Of a stretch of 64,000 nt of DNA, positions 8,847-19,299 are shown in pieces. The position numbers and the translations under genes were made by a program. Source of the DNA: Sphingobacteriales bacterium (lineage in GTDB: Bacteria; Bacteroidota; Bacteroidia; Sphingobacteriales; Sphingobacteriaceae); NCBI GenBank assembly GCA_025353765.1, contig JANXOD010000016.1, positions 1 through 64,000 on the forward strand, in the 5' to 3' direction. Each line of letters starts with the position of its first letter. Position 1 is the first letter of the stretch. The notes below the pieces were generated by a model. It was not told the DNA's origin, did not search any database, and saw nothing but the letters and a program-made list of their open reading frames with translations.

Positions 8847-11800
8847 TTATTGTAATGTAAATCTTAAACTTACTCCAAAATTGCTAAAAGAGGTATTAAA
8901 CGTTTGAGAGGTATAAGGTTTGGTTACATTACCATCATAAAACATGCGAATATTAAATCTTTGATTTAATACGTAATCTACAGAAGGCCTTACGGTGATA
9001 TTTTTAGCACCCGATGAAACCTCTGCATCTTCTACATCTGCACGGTAGATCACTGTTTTGCGATCTGTAAGAGCAAAATCAACCTTAAAATTCATATCAT
9101 TATCCAGTTTTACCGTTTTGAATAATCCAAAAGGGAAACGAAATTTTGTAGTACGGTAACCCATTCCAAATACTACTCCACTTTCTTTTTGCTGAGCTAA
9201 CTGACTGTTAGATAAACTAAGGCTTAACGTTCTGGATTGGCGATACTCAAAATTGGTAGTTATATTGTTTTTAAACCTCACATCTACGCCCAAAAGAGGT
9301 ACAAACTGCTCGGCTAACGTAATTTGAGAAAATTGATAAAGTGGAAGAAAATCGCCGTTGACATCTCTCACACTTACCGCTCCATTAGTTTCCTGATAAC
9401 GCACCAATGAATTAAATCCGTTTACATTATAAGTAGAACGATAAGAATGATTAATATCAACGGAAGCAAAAATCTCATTAAAGAACTCATATTTAGTTAG
9501 GCCGTTATATGATATGCGCCAATTAGGTATAGGAATCTGGGGGAAACGGTTAAGTTTGATATTGTTAGCATCTTTACCTGTATAAGCTGCCAGAAATGAA
9601 GCAATTAAAACATCCTGAGAGTTTTTTCCATACCCATCTGCAAAGCCATCCGTTGTACCAACCGAATTAGGGTTTTGCCCGGCAATTCGTTTTGATATAA
9701 TAGACCGGTTATTTTCAAATTGTGTAAATAAACTTGATGAATTATTGCTTTTATTGTCTTTACTAAATGCGGTTAACAGTGAAAAATACGATATACTAAA
9801 ATCACCGGTAGTAACCGGGCTTAAGTTTTCGAAACTATTGTCTACAGGCAAAAATCTAAAATTAGTAGAATAGTTAAAACTGCGGCTACGCAAGGCTGTT
9901 AATTCAATACGGAGATCTTTAAACGGTTCTAAAGTTCCACGAAAATTAAGATCTTCTTTATAGGTTGTGACATATAATTGGCTGAGTAATGGATCGTTTG
10001 TGATCCATCCATTAGCTAAAGCCCGCCCGCGTATATCCCGCTGACTTCCAAAAACAAAATCATAACCGGGAGCATCCGAATAAAAATCTTGCCCCAAAAA
10101 TGTTGATTTTGGAATATAACCTGGTAAAAATGTGCCTTCTGTACGAGTGTAAGAGCCACTAACATTTTTTATACCTGTTAAAAAATTAATGAAAAATTTC
10201 CCCAGATTATCTTCGTTTTTGGCATCATTAGCTTTTCGCACAAATCCAAGTTTATTGTAAAGCGATGCAAAGCTCAGCGTTGGATTTACTTGAATAATAC
10301 GGCTGTTCTGTATTGTGTTTCCAAAATTAATAGTGGGATCATGCAGTGTAATTAAGGGCTCGCTTTGCCAGTTAAAACTGCCGCTGTAACGGGTTGAAAC
10401 AGTTATAAAATCTAAACCGGGTATTTTATTAATAGGCAAATTATAGGTTACATTAAACGTATGGTTATAGTCTGTAGTTCTACCCAATTTTTTTAAATTT
10501 TGCCAGATCGTATCTCTAACCAAACCAGTAATACGGCCATCGGGCTCATCTATGATTGAATTATTAGAGGCATTAAAATCTATTTGCATAGATTTTGTTA
10601 AACTCCAACTAAGGCCGTACACACGAGACATCTGGAAGTTTTTATTGAAATTTGTATTAAGAGGCAGAAAATTAGCAGGGTCATTATTGCGCAATGTATT
10701 TTCAGAATAAAGGCGATTTACATCTATGCGGAAATTAAATAACGATGGCAGCAGGCTAAAATTAAAATCACGGATTAAAGAGAATTTCTTTGATTTGATC
10801 AATTTTTCAAATGGAGTAAATGATTTTGACTGATTATTATAACTATAAGCTAAGCCGGCTTTATATGTTTTTTGCAATGAAAGTTCATTAATAAAGTCAT
10901 GATGATTAGATTCATTATAAGCATAAGTAGCACTCCAATTTTCAATATCCCAAGGGTGATTTTTACTAGATGAACCTGTTTTAATCTTCCTCACATTCGT
11001 AAAATTAATCCCTCTTCGTACAGTATAATCCTGCGCAATACGAAGTATAGAATCACGCTTGTCCTTAGGAGAATTAGCTAATGCCGTTTTTAATTCAATA
11101 TCTGGTGTTTGCGGATCATATTGAGGAGTACTGATTTGTGTTGAATAATTAACATATACCGGCAATTTAATCCCAGATTTTTTAGGCAAAAACTTTCCTA
11201 ATTCAATACTGGAAGAAACATCAAAAGAAACATTATCTGCACGGTTTCGCTCACTTACACGTTTATCTATGGAGCCAAAACCAACAGTACTTTTACTGCC
11301 CGATACGGTGACATCACCTAAATCTGCAAGCCTTGCACTTAACCTGGCGTTGGCGGCCCAGCCTCCTCCTTCATCAAAATCTGTGAGGCGAAGTTCATTA
11401 AACCAAACTTGTGCAGCTTTATCTAAGCCATCATCCCCAGGATTTGCCGGATTTGTAAGTGGATTTCTAACACCTAACATATATACACGAACTTTACTCA
11501 AATCCGGTTGCCCAAGCACAGTAATAGTATTTGCACCATCTTTATATGTGAAAGGCTTATTAGAAGGCCAGTTAGCATTATTACGAGCTGTTTTAGCGAT
11601 CTGAAATAATTTTAATTCTATATCAAGTTTATTTTGATCAGGCCAGATAGAATAAGGGTCACTCGTACCCGGATTTGTTACTTTTAAAGGAATATTATAT
11701 TCATAGTAGTTATCCTGATTATCAGATCCCACTCGAATGAACGCACTTACATCATTATCTTTTAACTGATCTCCCTCAGCATGAATAAACATTTCCATGT

Positions 11801-14800
11801 GCCCATAGGACCGGAAATCATTATATGTGGTACGAAAAGCTGCTCTGCTATAACCGTCACGCAGTTGTTTCACATCTACGGTTAAGGACTGCTCATTTTG
11901 TTGGGTATTGCCCTGGAAATTACTAAAATCGCGTTCCCGCGTGATACCTGGCGGCACTACATAAGGTATAGGTGTGCGCTTTCCATTTTCTTCAATATTT
12001 ACAGTTCCAACATCCAATATAGATTTATCTAAGCCAGGATTTCCTAATGCCGGATCTGCAATAGCTTTAGCCGGATTATTTTCTGCATTATATCGGCGCC
12101 ACTCTCCTCTAACTAATTGTAATTTAGCAAAGCGCATGATGGTGGTGTCTGCAAAATCTGTCATGAACATGCGCATAAAGCGAATGGACTTAAAATCCTG
12201 AATATTTCCTACTTTGTCTTGGAACTCGGCAATTGGTATTTTAAACTGAATCCATCGCTCATTTCCTTTTTTACCATTTGCTAATGTCACGATAGTGTTT
12301 ACAATATCAGCAATATGATTTTGGCCAACCGTTGCTAAATCCTGCGGCCGCATTGATACCTTGTATTGAAAATACTCATCAGCCTGAGTAGAGTTATTAT
12401 CGCGGTTAATATCTTCTCCATCTGGCAAGGAAGTAGAAGCAGAATTATCTATTCCTGTTTGAGCAAGCGATTGCTGAGTAGTTTTGGAATTACTTTCTGT
12501 ACCATTATATTTTTCGTACCGCTTTAAAATACCTGCGTTAATTTGATCTAAATTCGATCCCCTGTAGTATTGATAGTCATCTGATGCCGGATCTTCGTTT
12601 AAAACGGAAGCAGCCTGGGAGTTTATTTGGGCCTTAACTGTATTTAAGAAATCTGCAAACTGTTGCTGTTCATTTGCATCACTTAACCCATCTATACCCA
12701 CATCTTGAAATTTCCTGGAATCTGGGTTATTATCAAATGCCTGTATTACGGGTTGAAGTTTTGAGACTCTGCCCCAAACAGTTTGATCTGTTTTAGTGAG
12801 GTCACCATCAGCAGGAAGACCATTTTCTAAACTCTTTCTCCCATCCTTTAATATATCTTCAGAGATGTTTCCTAGGTTAAAATATAAATCTCCACCTTGA
12901 CTATTAGCTTTATATAAGAATGGATCAAGCACCCACATTTCAATAAACTCAATATTTAATGATTCAAAATCATTGGATTCCAATTTCCTGAATATTCCGC
13001 CCCAGCGACTCTTAGGATTTGCTAATGTTCCATCAGGATTTAAACCGGTTGTTGTAAAATTATAAGGGCCACGTAAAGTGGGATAATATGCAACATCGAA
13101 TGTAGGAAGCGTTACAGGTTGCCCTGTAGAGGATTCTTTAAAAGGAAAAACTTCTTTCTCCAATACTTCACGAGTATAATAATTAGATAACTCTGTTTTG
13201 TTTCCTTTAATATTAGGAGGTGTGGTTGTATTACTGGTGAAAAAAATGGGATCTATACTGTAATAGGCCATTCTGGCACGATTATAACCATATTCCAGGT
13301 TGTCTGTCAATTGAGCTTCGGGGAATAATTGCGGTGTACCGGATATTTGCCAGCTAATCGCACTTTTAACATCAATTAAAGATCTGCTGCCTTCGAAATC
13401 ATCCAGGTAACTGGTACCATTTTTACTTCCCGCAAAGTCGAGGGATTTTGGATGTCCCGGAACCAAATTGGCATATTCGCCTGTAAGTGTAATAGTTGAG
13501 ATTTCTTTGGTATTGATGAAAGGTATTTTATCAACCATCCTGGTAAGCCAGCGAGAATTTGAGGTATAATTTCCATCTATACCCCAAATAGTATTAGATA
13601 TAGATTCTTCCCCAATATTTACTTTTTGGCTTAGTGGTTTTTCGGTAAGGTTCATGAACGTACCGCCCAAATTAAATTTAGGGTTTACTTTATAATCAAA
13701 CCGGGCTCCTGTTAATGATCTTTGTTGTAAGCCAAAAAGTTCATTATTTTCCATTTTTATACGGATCGGTTGCCCCGAATTTAATAAAGCCTGGTTTAAA
13801 ATCCGGACACGCCCAATGTTATAATCCACTGTAAAATCAACACCTTCCTGTAATGGCAATGTACCGGCAGTAACCTGTACCGAACCCTGCGGAATATTGA
13901 TGGCATTTAATTGAAACTCAGAACTCGATTGTGATTGATATGTACCACTGATAACATACCTGTTTAATTTTGGGAAAAGCTGTTGAGCAACAACTTTAGT
14001 TGAATCATAAAGCGGCTGAAATACATATTTCGCAATTAAATTATCCTCTGCACCTGCAACAAAACCTGGTTTATCAGGAGCCGAGGGTTTAAATATCAAA
14101 TCAGAACCAAAAGGTTCTATAACAGGGAAAGTAATTCGTCCGTTTAAAGGATCAATGGTAACACCTTCAATAAAATCAAAATAACCATCGGCCTTACGAT
14201 CATTTTGTTGATTAAGATTGTCTAAGTCGGTTAACTGAAGCCATAATTTTCCTGTGGTCTTTGATCCCTCTGTAATTTGGGGTTTTTCTACTCCAGAATT
14301 TTCATCAAGCCTGAAAATATTCATCCGGAAATCAGTACGGCTAACCTGGTAAGCGCCTAAAGAATAGATATTCTTCATCATTAAATCCCAGGTTGGGAGT
14401 TTTGTTTTTAATGTTTCGTTTTTCAGCAACTTCACAAACAAAACTTTAGGAATTTCATTATCTACCGGAATATCTGTTGAAAACTCTCCTACCTGGTATT
14501 CAACTCCATTTATAGTATAGCGAAAAGCAACAGCCAGGACTTCATCTGTATTTAAAGAAGTATTTAAAGAGATATAACCCAATTGATGATTAAGGGTAAA
14601 TTCCTTATCAGTAAGTTTTCGGGCGTATGTTAATTTAGCAAAATTATCTGTTCCGCCATTTGCCTGAAAGTAATTAATCGCATCATTAGAGTTTGTAAGT
14701 CTTGAGTTGGGGGGCAAATTTTGCAAAAGATTATTAGATTGCTGTGTATAACCGGGACCTTTAAAACCTGCAGGCAGAACCGAAGTCCCTCCCTGTATTT

Positions 14801-15893
14801 GAACCTTATTATAAGGATCATTTTCTGCCAGATCTAAAAATGCTAAAACATCCCGGGAATCAACGGTACTACTTGTTTTGTTGGTTATCCAAACTTCTAT
14901 TTTGGTGATATTAATACCTGAGGTAACTATGGGGATTTTAGCCAATGCGGTATTATAGTTATCTCTAAAATATTGGGCTAAAAAATAATGCTTATTAGCT
15001 TCATAACTATCCGCTGAAATTCTAAAGTCGTTCTGTTGAGATCCATTAGTTATGGTTATTTCTTTCTGCTGTGATTTTTGTTGTGAAAAAACCGTGGTAA
15101 CATTTAAACGCCCGAACTGAAGTTGTGTTTTTAACCCGAATAAAGCCTGGCTACCTGTTATTAAACTCGAACTTAAGGGCAAACTCACATTACCAGCTTC
15201 AATTTTTTTAACTATATCATCTTCTTTGCCGGTATAATCTAATTTAACCTGATTTTCAAAATCAAATTGGGCTTCTGTATTATAATTAGTGCTGATTTTC
15301 AGGTTTTCGCCAATTTTACCCACTACGTTCATTTGAATTTTCTGATTAAAATCAAAATTTCCCTGAACGCGTTGACGTTCATTAAATAGCGGATTTTCAT
15401 TGCGATTTATCCGTCCTGCAAAGGTTAGTTCTGCACTTCCCTGCGGGCGAATATCTATAATTGAGCCTCCAAAAATGCGTTCGAATGCTTTGCTGTTTAC
15501 TTTAACCTGCGGAATAAAGCCTGGTTCACGGGCTTCGGCTAATGGTAAATTTGAAAGCTCTCGCCAATAATTATGTTTAATTAACTCGCTTTCATACCGT
15601 TCATATTCATCAATAGTTAAATATTGGGGAGCACGATATAAATGATCACCAATTTTTTCACGAATAACATATTTTTTTGTGAGGGGGTCAAACTCTATGC
15701 TCTTTTGAGTGTTTGAAGTATTAGGAAGTGAAAATCCAGTTTGAGGCCAAATTGGCAAAGTTTCGCGAAAGGGATTAATAAGTTTAGAAGTATCAATTCT
15801 AGCAACATTATTTTGTGCTATGGCATTTCCACCAAAAAAAATGAAGAAAAATAGAAATACCTTTAGTAAGGAAAAAGTAAAATGCTTTTTCAA
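8847..15893 (-). CDS. sprA: Type IX secretion system outer-membrane translocon SprA (cell surface protein SprA/Sov)
   Basis: A 2348-residue protein of the size and composition of SprA, the giant 36-strand beta-barrel that forms the T9SS outer-membrane channel. The start is TTG at 15893; there is no upstream in-frame ATG, and the encoded signal peptide (KKHFTFSLLKVFLFFF to about residue 26, NAIAQ) begins directly after it. The sequence is a long run of alternating beta-strand patterns with a final aromatic strand (SNFGVSLRFTLQ), typical of a barrel closing strand. It follows ruvA by 23 bases in the same direction. SprA works with PorV (48.7-49.9 kb here), which plugs or receives substrates at the lateral gate. 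Gliding motility in this organism is possible but not implied by SprA alone. Confidence 0.95.
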   Translation of the reverse strand: MKKHFTFSLLKVFLFFFIFFGGNAIAQNNVARIDTSKLINPFRETLPIWPQTGFSLPNTSNTQKSIEFDPLTKKYVIREKIGDHLYRAPQYLTIDEYERYESELIKHNYWRELSNLPLAEAREPGFIPQVKVNSKAFERIFGGSIIDIRPQGSAELTFAGRINRNENPLFNERQRVQGNFDFNQKIQMNVVGKIGENLKISTNYNTEAQFDFENQVKLDYTGKEDDIVKKIEAGNVSLPLSSSLITGSQALFGLKTQLQFGRLNVTTVFSQQKSQQKEITITNGSQQNDFRISADSYEANKHYFLAQYFRDNYNTALAKIPIVTSGINITKIEVWITNKTSSTVDSRDVLAFLDLAENDPYNKVQIQGGTSVLPAGFKGPGYTQQSNNLLQNLPPNSRLTNSNDAINYFQANGGTDNFAKLTYARKLTDKEFTLNHQLGYISLNTSLNTDEVLAVAFRYTINGVEYQVGEFSTDIPVDNEIPKVLFVKLLKNETLKTKLPTWDLMMKNIYSLGAYQVSRTDFRMNIFRLDENSGVEKPQITEGSKTTGKLWLQLTDLDNLNQQNDRKADGYFDFIEGVTIDPLNGRITFPVIEPFGSDLIFKPSAPDKPGFVAGAEDNLIAKYVFQPLYDSTKVVAQQLFPKLNRYVISGTYQSQSSSEFQLNAINIPQGSVQVTAGTLPLQEGVDFTVDYNIGRVRILNQALLNSGQPIRIKMENNELFGLQQRSLTGARFDYKVNPKFNLGGTFMNLTEKPLSQKVNIGEESISNTIWGIDGNYTSNSRWLTRMVDKIPFINTKEISTITLTGEYANLVPGHPKSLDFAGSKNGTSYLDDFEGSRSLIDVKSAISWQISGTPQLFPEAQLTDNLEYGYNRARMAYYSIDPIFFTSNTTTPPNIKGNKTELSNYYTREVLEKEVFPFKESSTGQPVTLPTFDVAYYPTLRGPYNFTTTGLNPDGTLANPKSRWGGIFRKLESNDFESLNIEFIEMWVLDPFLYKANSQGGDLYFNLGNISEDILKDGRKSLENGLPADGDLTKTDQTVWGRVSKLQPVIQAFDNNPDSRKFQDVGIDGLSDANEQQQFADFLNTVKAQINSQAASVLNEDPASDDYQYYRGSNLDQINAGILKRYEKYNGTESNSKTTQQSLAQTGIDNSASTSLPDGEDINRDNNSTQADEYFQYKVSMRPQDLATVGQNHIADIVNTIVTLANGKKGNERWIQFKIPIAEFQDKVGNIQDFKSIRFMRMFMTDFADTTIMRFAKLQLVRGEWRRYNAENNPAKAIADPALGNPGLDKSILDVGTVNIEENGKRTPIPYVVPPGITRERDFSNFQGNTQQNEQSLTVDVKQLRDGYSRAAFRTTYNDFRSYGHMEMFIHAEGDQLKDNDVSAFIRVGSDNQDNYYEYNIPLKVTNPGTSDPYSIWPDQNKLDIELKLFQIAKTARNNANWPSNKPFTYKDGANTITVLGQPDLSKVRVYMLGVRNPLTNPANPGDDGLDKAAQVWFNELRLTDFDEGGGWAANARLSARLADLGDVTVSGSKSTVGFGSIDKRVSERNRADNVSFDVSSSIELGKFLPKKSGIKLPVYVNYSTQISTPQYDPQTPDIELKTALANSPKDKRDSILRIAQDYTVRRGINFTNVRKIKTGSSSKNHPWDIENWSATYAYNESNHHDFINELSLQKTYKAGLAYSYNNQSKSFTPFEKLIKSKKFSLIRDFNFSLLPSLFNFRIDVNRLYSENTLRNNDPANFLPLNTNFNKNFQMSRVYGLSWSLTKSMQIDFNASNNSIIDEPDGRITGLVRDTIWQNLKKLGRTTDYNHTFNVTYNLPINKIPGLDFITVSTRYSGSFNWQSEPLITLHDPTINFGNTIQNSRIIQVNPTLSFASLYNKLGFVRKANDAKNEDNLGKFFINFLTGIKNVSGSYTRTEGTFLPGYIPKSTFLGQDFYSDAPGYDFVFGSQRDIRGRALANGWITNDPLLSQLYVTTYKEDLNFRGTLEPFKDLRIELTALRSRSFNYSTNFRFLPVDNSFENLSPVTTGDFSISYFSLLTAFSKDNKSNNSSSLFTQFENNRSIISKRIAGQNPNSVGTTDGFADGYGKNSQDVLIASFLAAYTGKDANNIKLNRFPQIPIPNWRISYNGLTKYEFFNEIFASVDINHSYRSTYNVNGFNSLVRYQETNGAVSVRDVNGDFLPLYQFSQITLAEQFVPLLGVDVRFKNNITTNFEYRQSRTLSLSLSNSQLAQQKESGVVFGMGYRTTKFRFPFGLFKTVKLDNDMNFKVDFALTDRKTVIYRADVEDAEVSSGAKNITVRPSVDYVLNQRFNIRMFYDGNVTKPYTSQTFNTSFSNFGVSLRFTLQ

Positions 15894-15916
15894 ATCTTCA
15901 AATAATTGGATGGTAA

Positions 15917-16501
15917 TTATAAACTTTTCAGGGCAATTTTTATCAATTGTTCTACTGATAAAGTTTCATTTCCTGATTTAATTGCTAAATCTATAGCTTT
16001 TTCTGCAACGTTTTTTGTAAAGCCTAACATAACCAATGCAGATAACGCTTCTTCTTTCGCTGTAGTATGCAATGGCATAGAAATTAATGTGTCCGGACCT
16101 TCCTTCTTTAACTTATCCTGTAGTTCTAAAATCATTCGTTGAGCAGATTTAGGCCCAATTCCTTTAATTCGTTGTATCAAAGGAACATCTCCCTGAACAA
16201 TAGCAGTTTGGATTTCGGCAGGAGTAATAGATGATAAAATCATACGTCCGGTATTAGGCCCGATACCAGATACTGAAATAAGGTGTAAAAACAACCGCTT
16301 TTCTCCTTCTTCAAAAAAACCATATAAAGTATGCGCATCTTCTTTTACATGAAGCCATGCAAATAATTTACATTCTTCTTTATCCTGTAATGCGGCATAA
16401 GTATTCAAAGAAATATTAATATGATAACCTATACCAGCCGCTTCTATAACTACATAAGTAGGGCATTTGAAAGTTAATTTACCTTGAATATAAGCATACA
16501 T
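15917..16501 (-). CDS. ruvA: Holliday junction branch migration protein RuvA
   Basis: 194 residues; binds four-way DNA junctions and recruits the RuvB helicase. The N-terminal OB fold starts [11 protein letters not shown]; two helix-hairpin-helix motifs are visible at SVSGIGPNTGRMIL (about 77-90) and IKGIGPKSAQRMI (about 112-124); the C-terminal RuvB-binding domain runs from about 145 (EEALSALVMLGFTKNVAEKA). Its ATG overlaps the maeB stop by one base (TAATG) and sprA follows closely, so it sits in the middle of a maeB-ruvA-sprA run. As I recall, this neighbourhood recurs in other Bacteroidota. Confidence 0.96.
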   Translation of the reverse strand: MYAYIQGKLTFKCPTYVVIEAAGIGYHINISLNTYAALQDKEECKLFAWLHVKEDAHTLYGFFEEGEKRLFLHLISVSGIGPNTGRMILSSITPAEIQTAIVQGDVPLIQRIKGIGPKSAQRMILELQDKLKKEGPDTLISMPLHTTAKEEALSALVMLGFTKNVAEKAIDLAIKSGNETLSVEQLIKIALKSL

Positions 16502-18831
16502 TATTCAGCAGATTTACGTATGCGATTAAAAATACCTTTTTTACGTACTGCTTCGCCCAAGCTCTTTTCTTCTTTTGTTTGTGCATCGACAACCGCAATA
16601 GTTACCATATTTACAATTTCACGTACCGAACTTCCTAATTGTAAAACATGTACGGGTTTTTTCATACCCAATAAAATTGGCCCAACTGCTTCAGCATCTC
16701 CTAATTCCTGTAATAATTTATAAGCAATATTACCTGATTCTAATGTTGGAAAAACTAAAACATTTGCCGGTGCTCCGTTTAGGATACTGAATGGAAAATT
16801 ATCTTTTAACAAATTGGGATTTAAAGCAAAATTAGCCTGCATATCTCCGTCTACTACAACTTCCGGATATTTTTCATGCAGTATTTTTACAGCCTGCCGC
16901 ATTTTTTCTGGTACAGGTCCTTCATTAGAGCCAAAGTTAGAATAGGATAGCATGGCAATACGTGGATGGATATTAAATTTTTTGACAGAACGATCAAGTA
17001 ATATGGTAATATCTACCAATTCTTCTACTGTTGGATTTACGTTTACGGTTGCATCTCCAAAAAAAACAGGGCCTTTTTTAGTAAGCATCATATACATCCC
17101 GGCTACACGGTTAACACCGTCCTCGGTACCAATAATTTGTAAAGCAGGTTTTATAGTAGATGCATAATTTTTAGTCAAGCCGGATATTAAAGCATCTGCT
17201 TCGCCAAATTGAACCATAGAAGCACCGTAATGATTACGATCACGCATTAATTTTTTAGCTTCAAACAAGGTTATTCCCCTACGTTGACGCATTTGAAATA
17301 GATGTTCTGTATATTGAGCTGCTTTACTATTTTCCTCAAGCGGATCAATCATCAAAACACCCTCAAGCTCCAATTCATTTTCATTTATAATTTGTTTGAT
17401 ACGCTCTTTATTACCCAATAAAATAGGAATTGCGATACCATCATCCTTTACTATTTGTGCTGCTTTTAATATTTTATAATTATCTGCTTCTGCAAATACA
17501 ACACGTTTTGGTGATGATTTTGCTTTATTTGTTACCGCACGAAGCAATTTATCATCCATCCCCAAACGGGTTTTTAATTCTTCTTTATAAGCTTCCCAAT
17601 CTGTTATAATTTTACGGGCAACGCCAGATTCAATAGCTGCTTTGGCAACAGCGGGCGATACCGCGGTAATTAAGCGAAAATCTATAGGCTTTGGGATGAT
17701 ATAATCTTTACCAAATTTTAAATTCTTGATATTGTAAGCCATATTTACAGCTTCGGGAACGGGCTTTTTTGTTAGCTCTGCAATAGCTTTAACAGCCGCA
17801 ATTTTCATTTCTTCATTTATCGCGGTAGCTCTAACATCCAATGCTCCACGGAAAATATAAGGAAACCCCAATACATTATTAACCTGATTTGGATAATCAG
17901 AACGGCCTGTAGCCATGATCATATCTTTACGGGTACTAATGGCTAATTCATATCCTATTTCCGGATCCGGATTGGCCATCGCAAAAACAATTGGGTTTTT
18001 AGCCATCGTTTTCAACATCTCTACTGTTAAAACATCGGGAGAAGAAAGTCCGATAAAAACATCAGCATCCTTCATTGCTTCTGTAAGCGTATTTATTTTA
18101 CGGGGAGTGGCAAACTCTGCTTTAGTACCTTCCAATTTATCCCGATCAATACGGATAACGCCGGTACGGTCAAGCATCACAATATTTTCTCGCTTTGCAC
18201 CTAAACTAACGTAAAGGCGTGTACAGGAAATAGCTGCTGCACCAGCTCCGTTTACTACAATTTTAACTTTATCGAGCTTTTTTTTCTGAATTTCACAAGC
18301 GTTAATCAATGCGGCAGATGAAATAATAGCAGTTCCATGCTGATCATCATGCATTACCGGAATGCTCATTTCCTCTTTGAGCCTGCGTTCAATTTCAAAA
18401 CATTCCGGAGCTTTAATATCTTCCAGGTTAATCCCGCCGAAGGTGGGTTCTAAAGCCTTTACTATATTTACAAACTCATCAATATTCTTTGTGTCTAACT
18501 CTAAATCAAACACATCAATATCTGCGAATATTTTAAAAAGTATGCCCTTACCTTCCATTACTGGTTTTCCAGCTTCGGGACCAATATCGCCAAGGCCTAA
18601 TACAGCAGTTCCGTTACTGATAACAGCTACTAAATTCCCCTTAGCGGTATATCTATAAACGTCTTCTTTATTTTCAGCAATTTTTAAACAGGGTTCTGCT
18701 ACGCCAGGCGAATAAGCTAACGCCAAATCACGTTGAGAATTGGTGGGTTTCGTAGAAACGACTTGGATTTTCCCCGGACGTCCTTGTGAATGGTAATCCA
18801 GTGCATCTTGCTTACGATTAGTTTTACTCAT
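16501..18831 (-). CDS. maeB: NADP-dependent malic enzyme with C-terminal phosphotransacetylase-like domain
   Basis: 776 residues. Oxidatively decarboxylates malate to pyruvate with NADP. The malic enzyme domain (1-430) contains [10 protein letters not shown], the acidic metal site [10 protein letters not shown] and a Rossmann segment [12 protein letters not shown]. The remaining part (about 435-776) is a phosphate acetyltransferase-like domain ([32 protein letters not shown]) that is regulatory, not catalytic, in MaeB proteins. I start at ATG 18831; an in-frame TTG at 18849 would add six residues not expected in the family. A TAATTTTG -7 element (18854-18861) lies 22 bases upstream. Confidence 0.95.
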   Translation of the reverse strand: MSKTNRKQDALDYHSQGRPGKIQVVSTKPTNSQRDLALAYSPGVAEPCLKIAENKEDVYRYTAKGNLVAVISNGTAVLGLGDIGPEAGKPVMEGKGILFKIFADIDVFDLELDTKNIDEFVNIVKALEPTFGGINLEDIKAPECFEIERRLKEEMSIPVMHDDQHGTAIISSAALINACEIQKKKLDKVKIVVNGAGAAAISCTRLYVSLGAKRENIVMLDRTGVIRIDRDKLEGTKAEFATPRKINTLTEAMKDADVFIGLSSPDVLTVEMLKTMAKNPIVFAMANPDPEIGYELAISTRKDMIMATGRSDYPNQVNNVLGFPYIFRGALDVRATAINEEMKIAAVKAIAELTKKPVPEAVNMAYNIKNLKFGKDYIIPKPIDFRLITAVSPAVAKAAIESGVARKIITDWEAYKEELKTRLGMDDKLLRAVTNKAKSSPKRVVFAEADNYKILKAAQIVKDDGIAIPILLGNKERIKQIINENELELEGVLMIDPLEENSKAAQYTEHLFQMRQRRGITLFEAKKLMRDRNHYGASMVQFGEADALISGLTKNYASTIKPALQIIGTEDGVNRVAGMYMMLTKKGPVFFGDATVNVNPTVEELVDITILLDRSVKKFNIHPRIAMLSYSNFGSNEGPVPEKMRQAVKILHEKYPEVVVDGDMQANFALNPNLLKDNFPFSILNGAPANVLVFPTLESGNIAYKLLQELGDAEAVGPILLGMKKPVHVLQLGSSVREIVNMVTIAVVDAQTKEEKSLGEAVRKKGIFNRIRKSAE

Positions 18832-18853
18832 TTTGAGAAATTGGTGCAAGCGG

Positions 18854-18861
18854 CAAAATTA
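18854..18861 (-). promoter_or_regulatory. Candidate -7 element upstream of maeB
   Basis: TAATTTTG read leftward fits TAnnTTTG, 22 bases before the maeB ATG. No TTTG is found at the proper distance upstream, so only half of the consensus is present. It would head the maeB-ruvA-sprA run. Confidence 0.4.
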
Positions 18862-19254
18862 CAATTCTTTTCGGAATTGAGTTTAAGAAAATCTTAGTAG
18901 TTGCAATTGGGAGTTTTTATAAAAAATATTGAAAAGCGGAAGACAAATCTCAACTTTTTTTAAATAAATTAACATTTGGAATAATTTCTCATTTTAAAAA
19001 ATTATCCTCATTTTTTATCTCAAATAATGAGATAATCTGTATATTTAAGAGATTGTTATGGATAGTCGGGTTTAATTCTATCTAAAATATTCATTCTAAG
19101 AATAGCCGGATTCAGACTGCCATTCTTGTGGCATCTTCAGTATAAATGTTATACTATATGGGGATATCTATCATATACTTTTAGTATTAGTCTCCTGTCT
19201 TACATTTATATAAAAACTAACAATTTATTGTGTATGATAAAAATTACATATAAA
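18862..19254. other. Divergent AT-rich intergenic region
   Basis: About 440 bases separate the divergent maeB and VKOR-fusion genes. No ORF with coding character is seen. It is strongly AT-rich, contains one clear inverted repeat (19015-19035) and the beginning of a promoter for the rightward gene. The sudden length and AT content fit a boundary between housekeeping DNA and the accessory cassette to the right. Confidence 0.5.
19015..19035. repeat. Perfect 8-bp inverted repeat
   Basis: TTATCTCA (19015-19022), a 5-base spacer, then TGAGATAA (19028-19035). A partial related sequence (TTTCTCATTTT) occurs about 30 bases upstream. Could be an operator for the cassette at 19.3-23.1 kb; no poly-T tract, so not a terminator. 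Confidence 0.4.
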
Positions 19255-19280
19255 TTGACATATATTAAATATTAAATTTG
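19255..19280 (+). promoter_or_regulatory. Candidate promoter of the VKOR-fusion gene
   Basis: TTG (19255-19257) and TAAATTTG (19273-19280) with a 15-base spacer, shorter than the usual 19-21. The -7 box is a full match and lies 19 bases before the ATG at 19300. Confidence 0.45.
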
Positions 19281-19299
19281 CAGAATTAATTACTTGTAA

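Noticed and set aside
11269-11604. 111-codon frame opposite sprA
   Set aside because: Antisense shadow of a confirmed coding region, low-complexity and no start signal.
19015-19035. Attachment site or IS end
   Set aside because: Short, with no integrase, transposase or duplicated target at the other end of the cassette.
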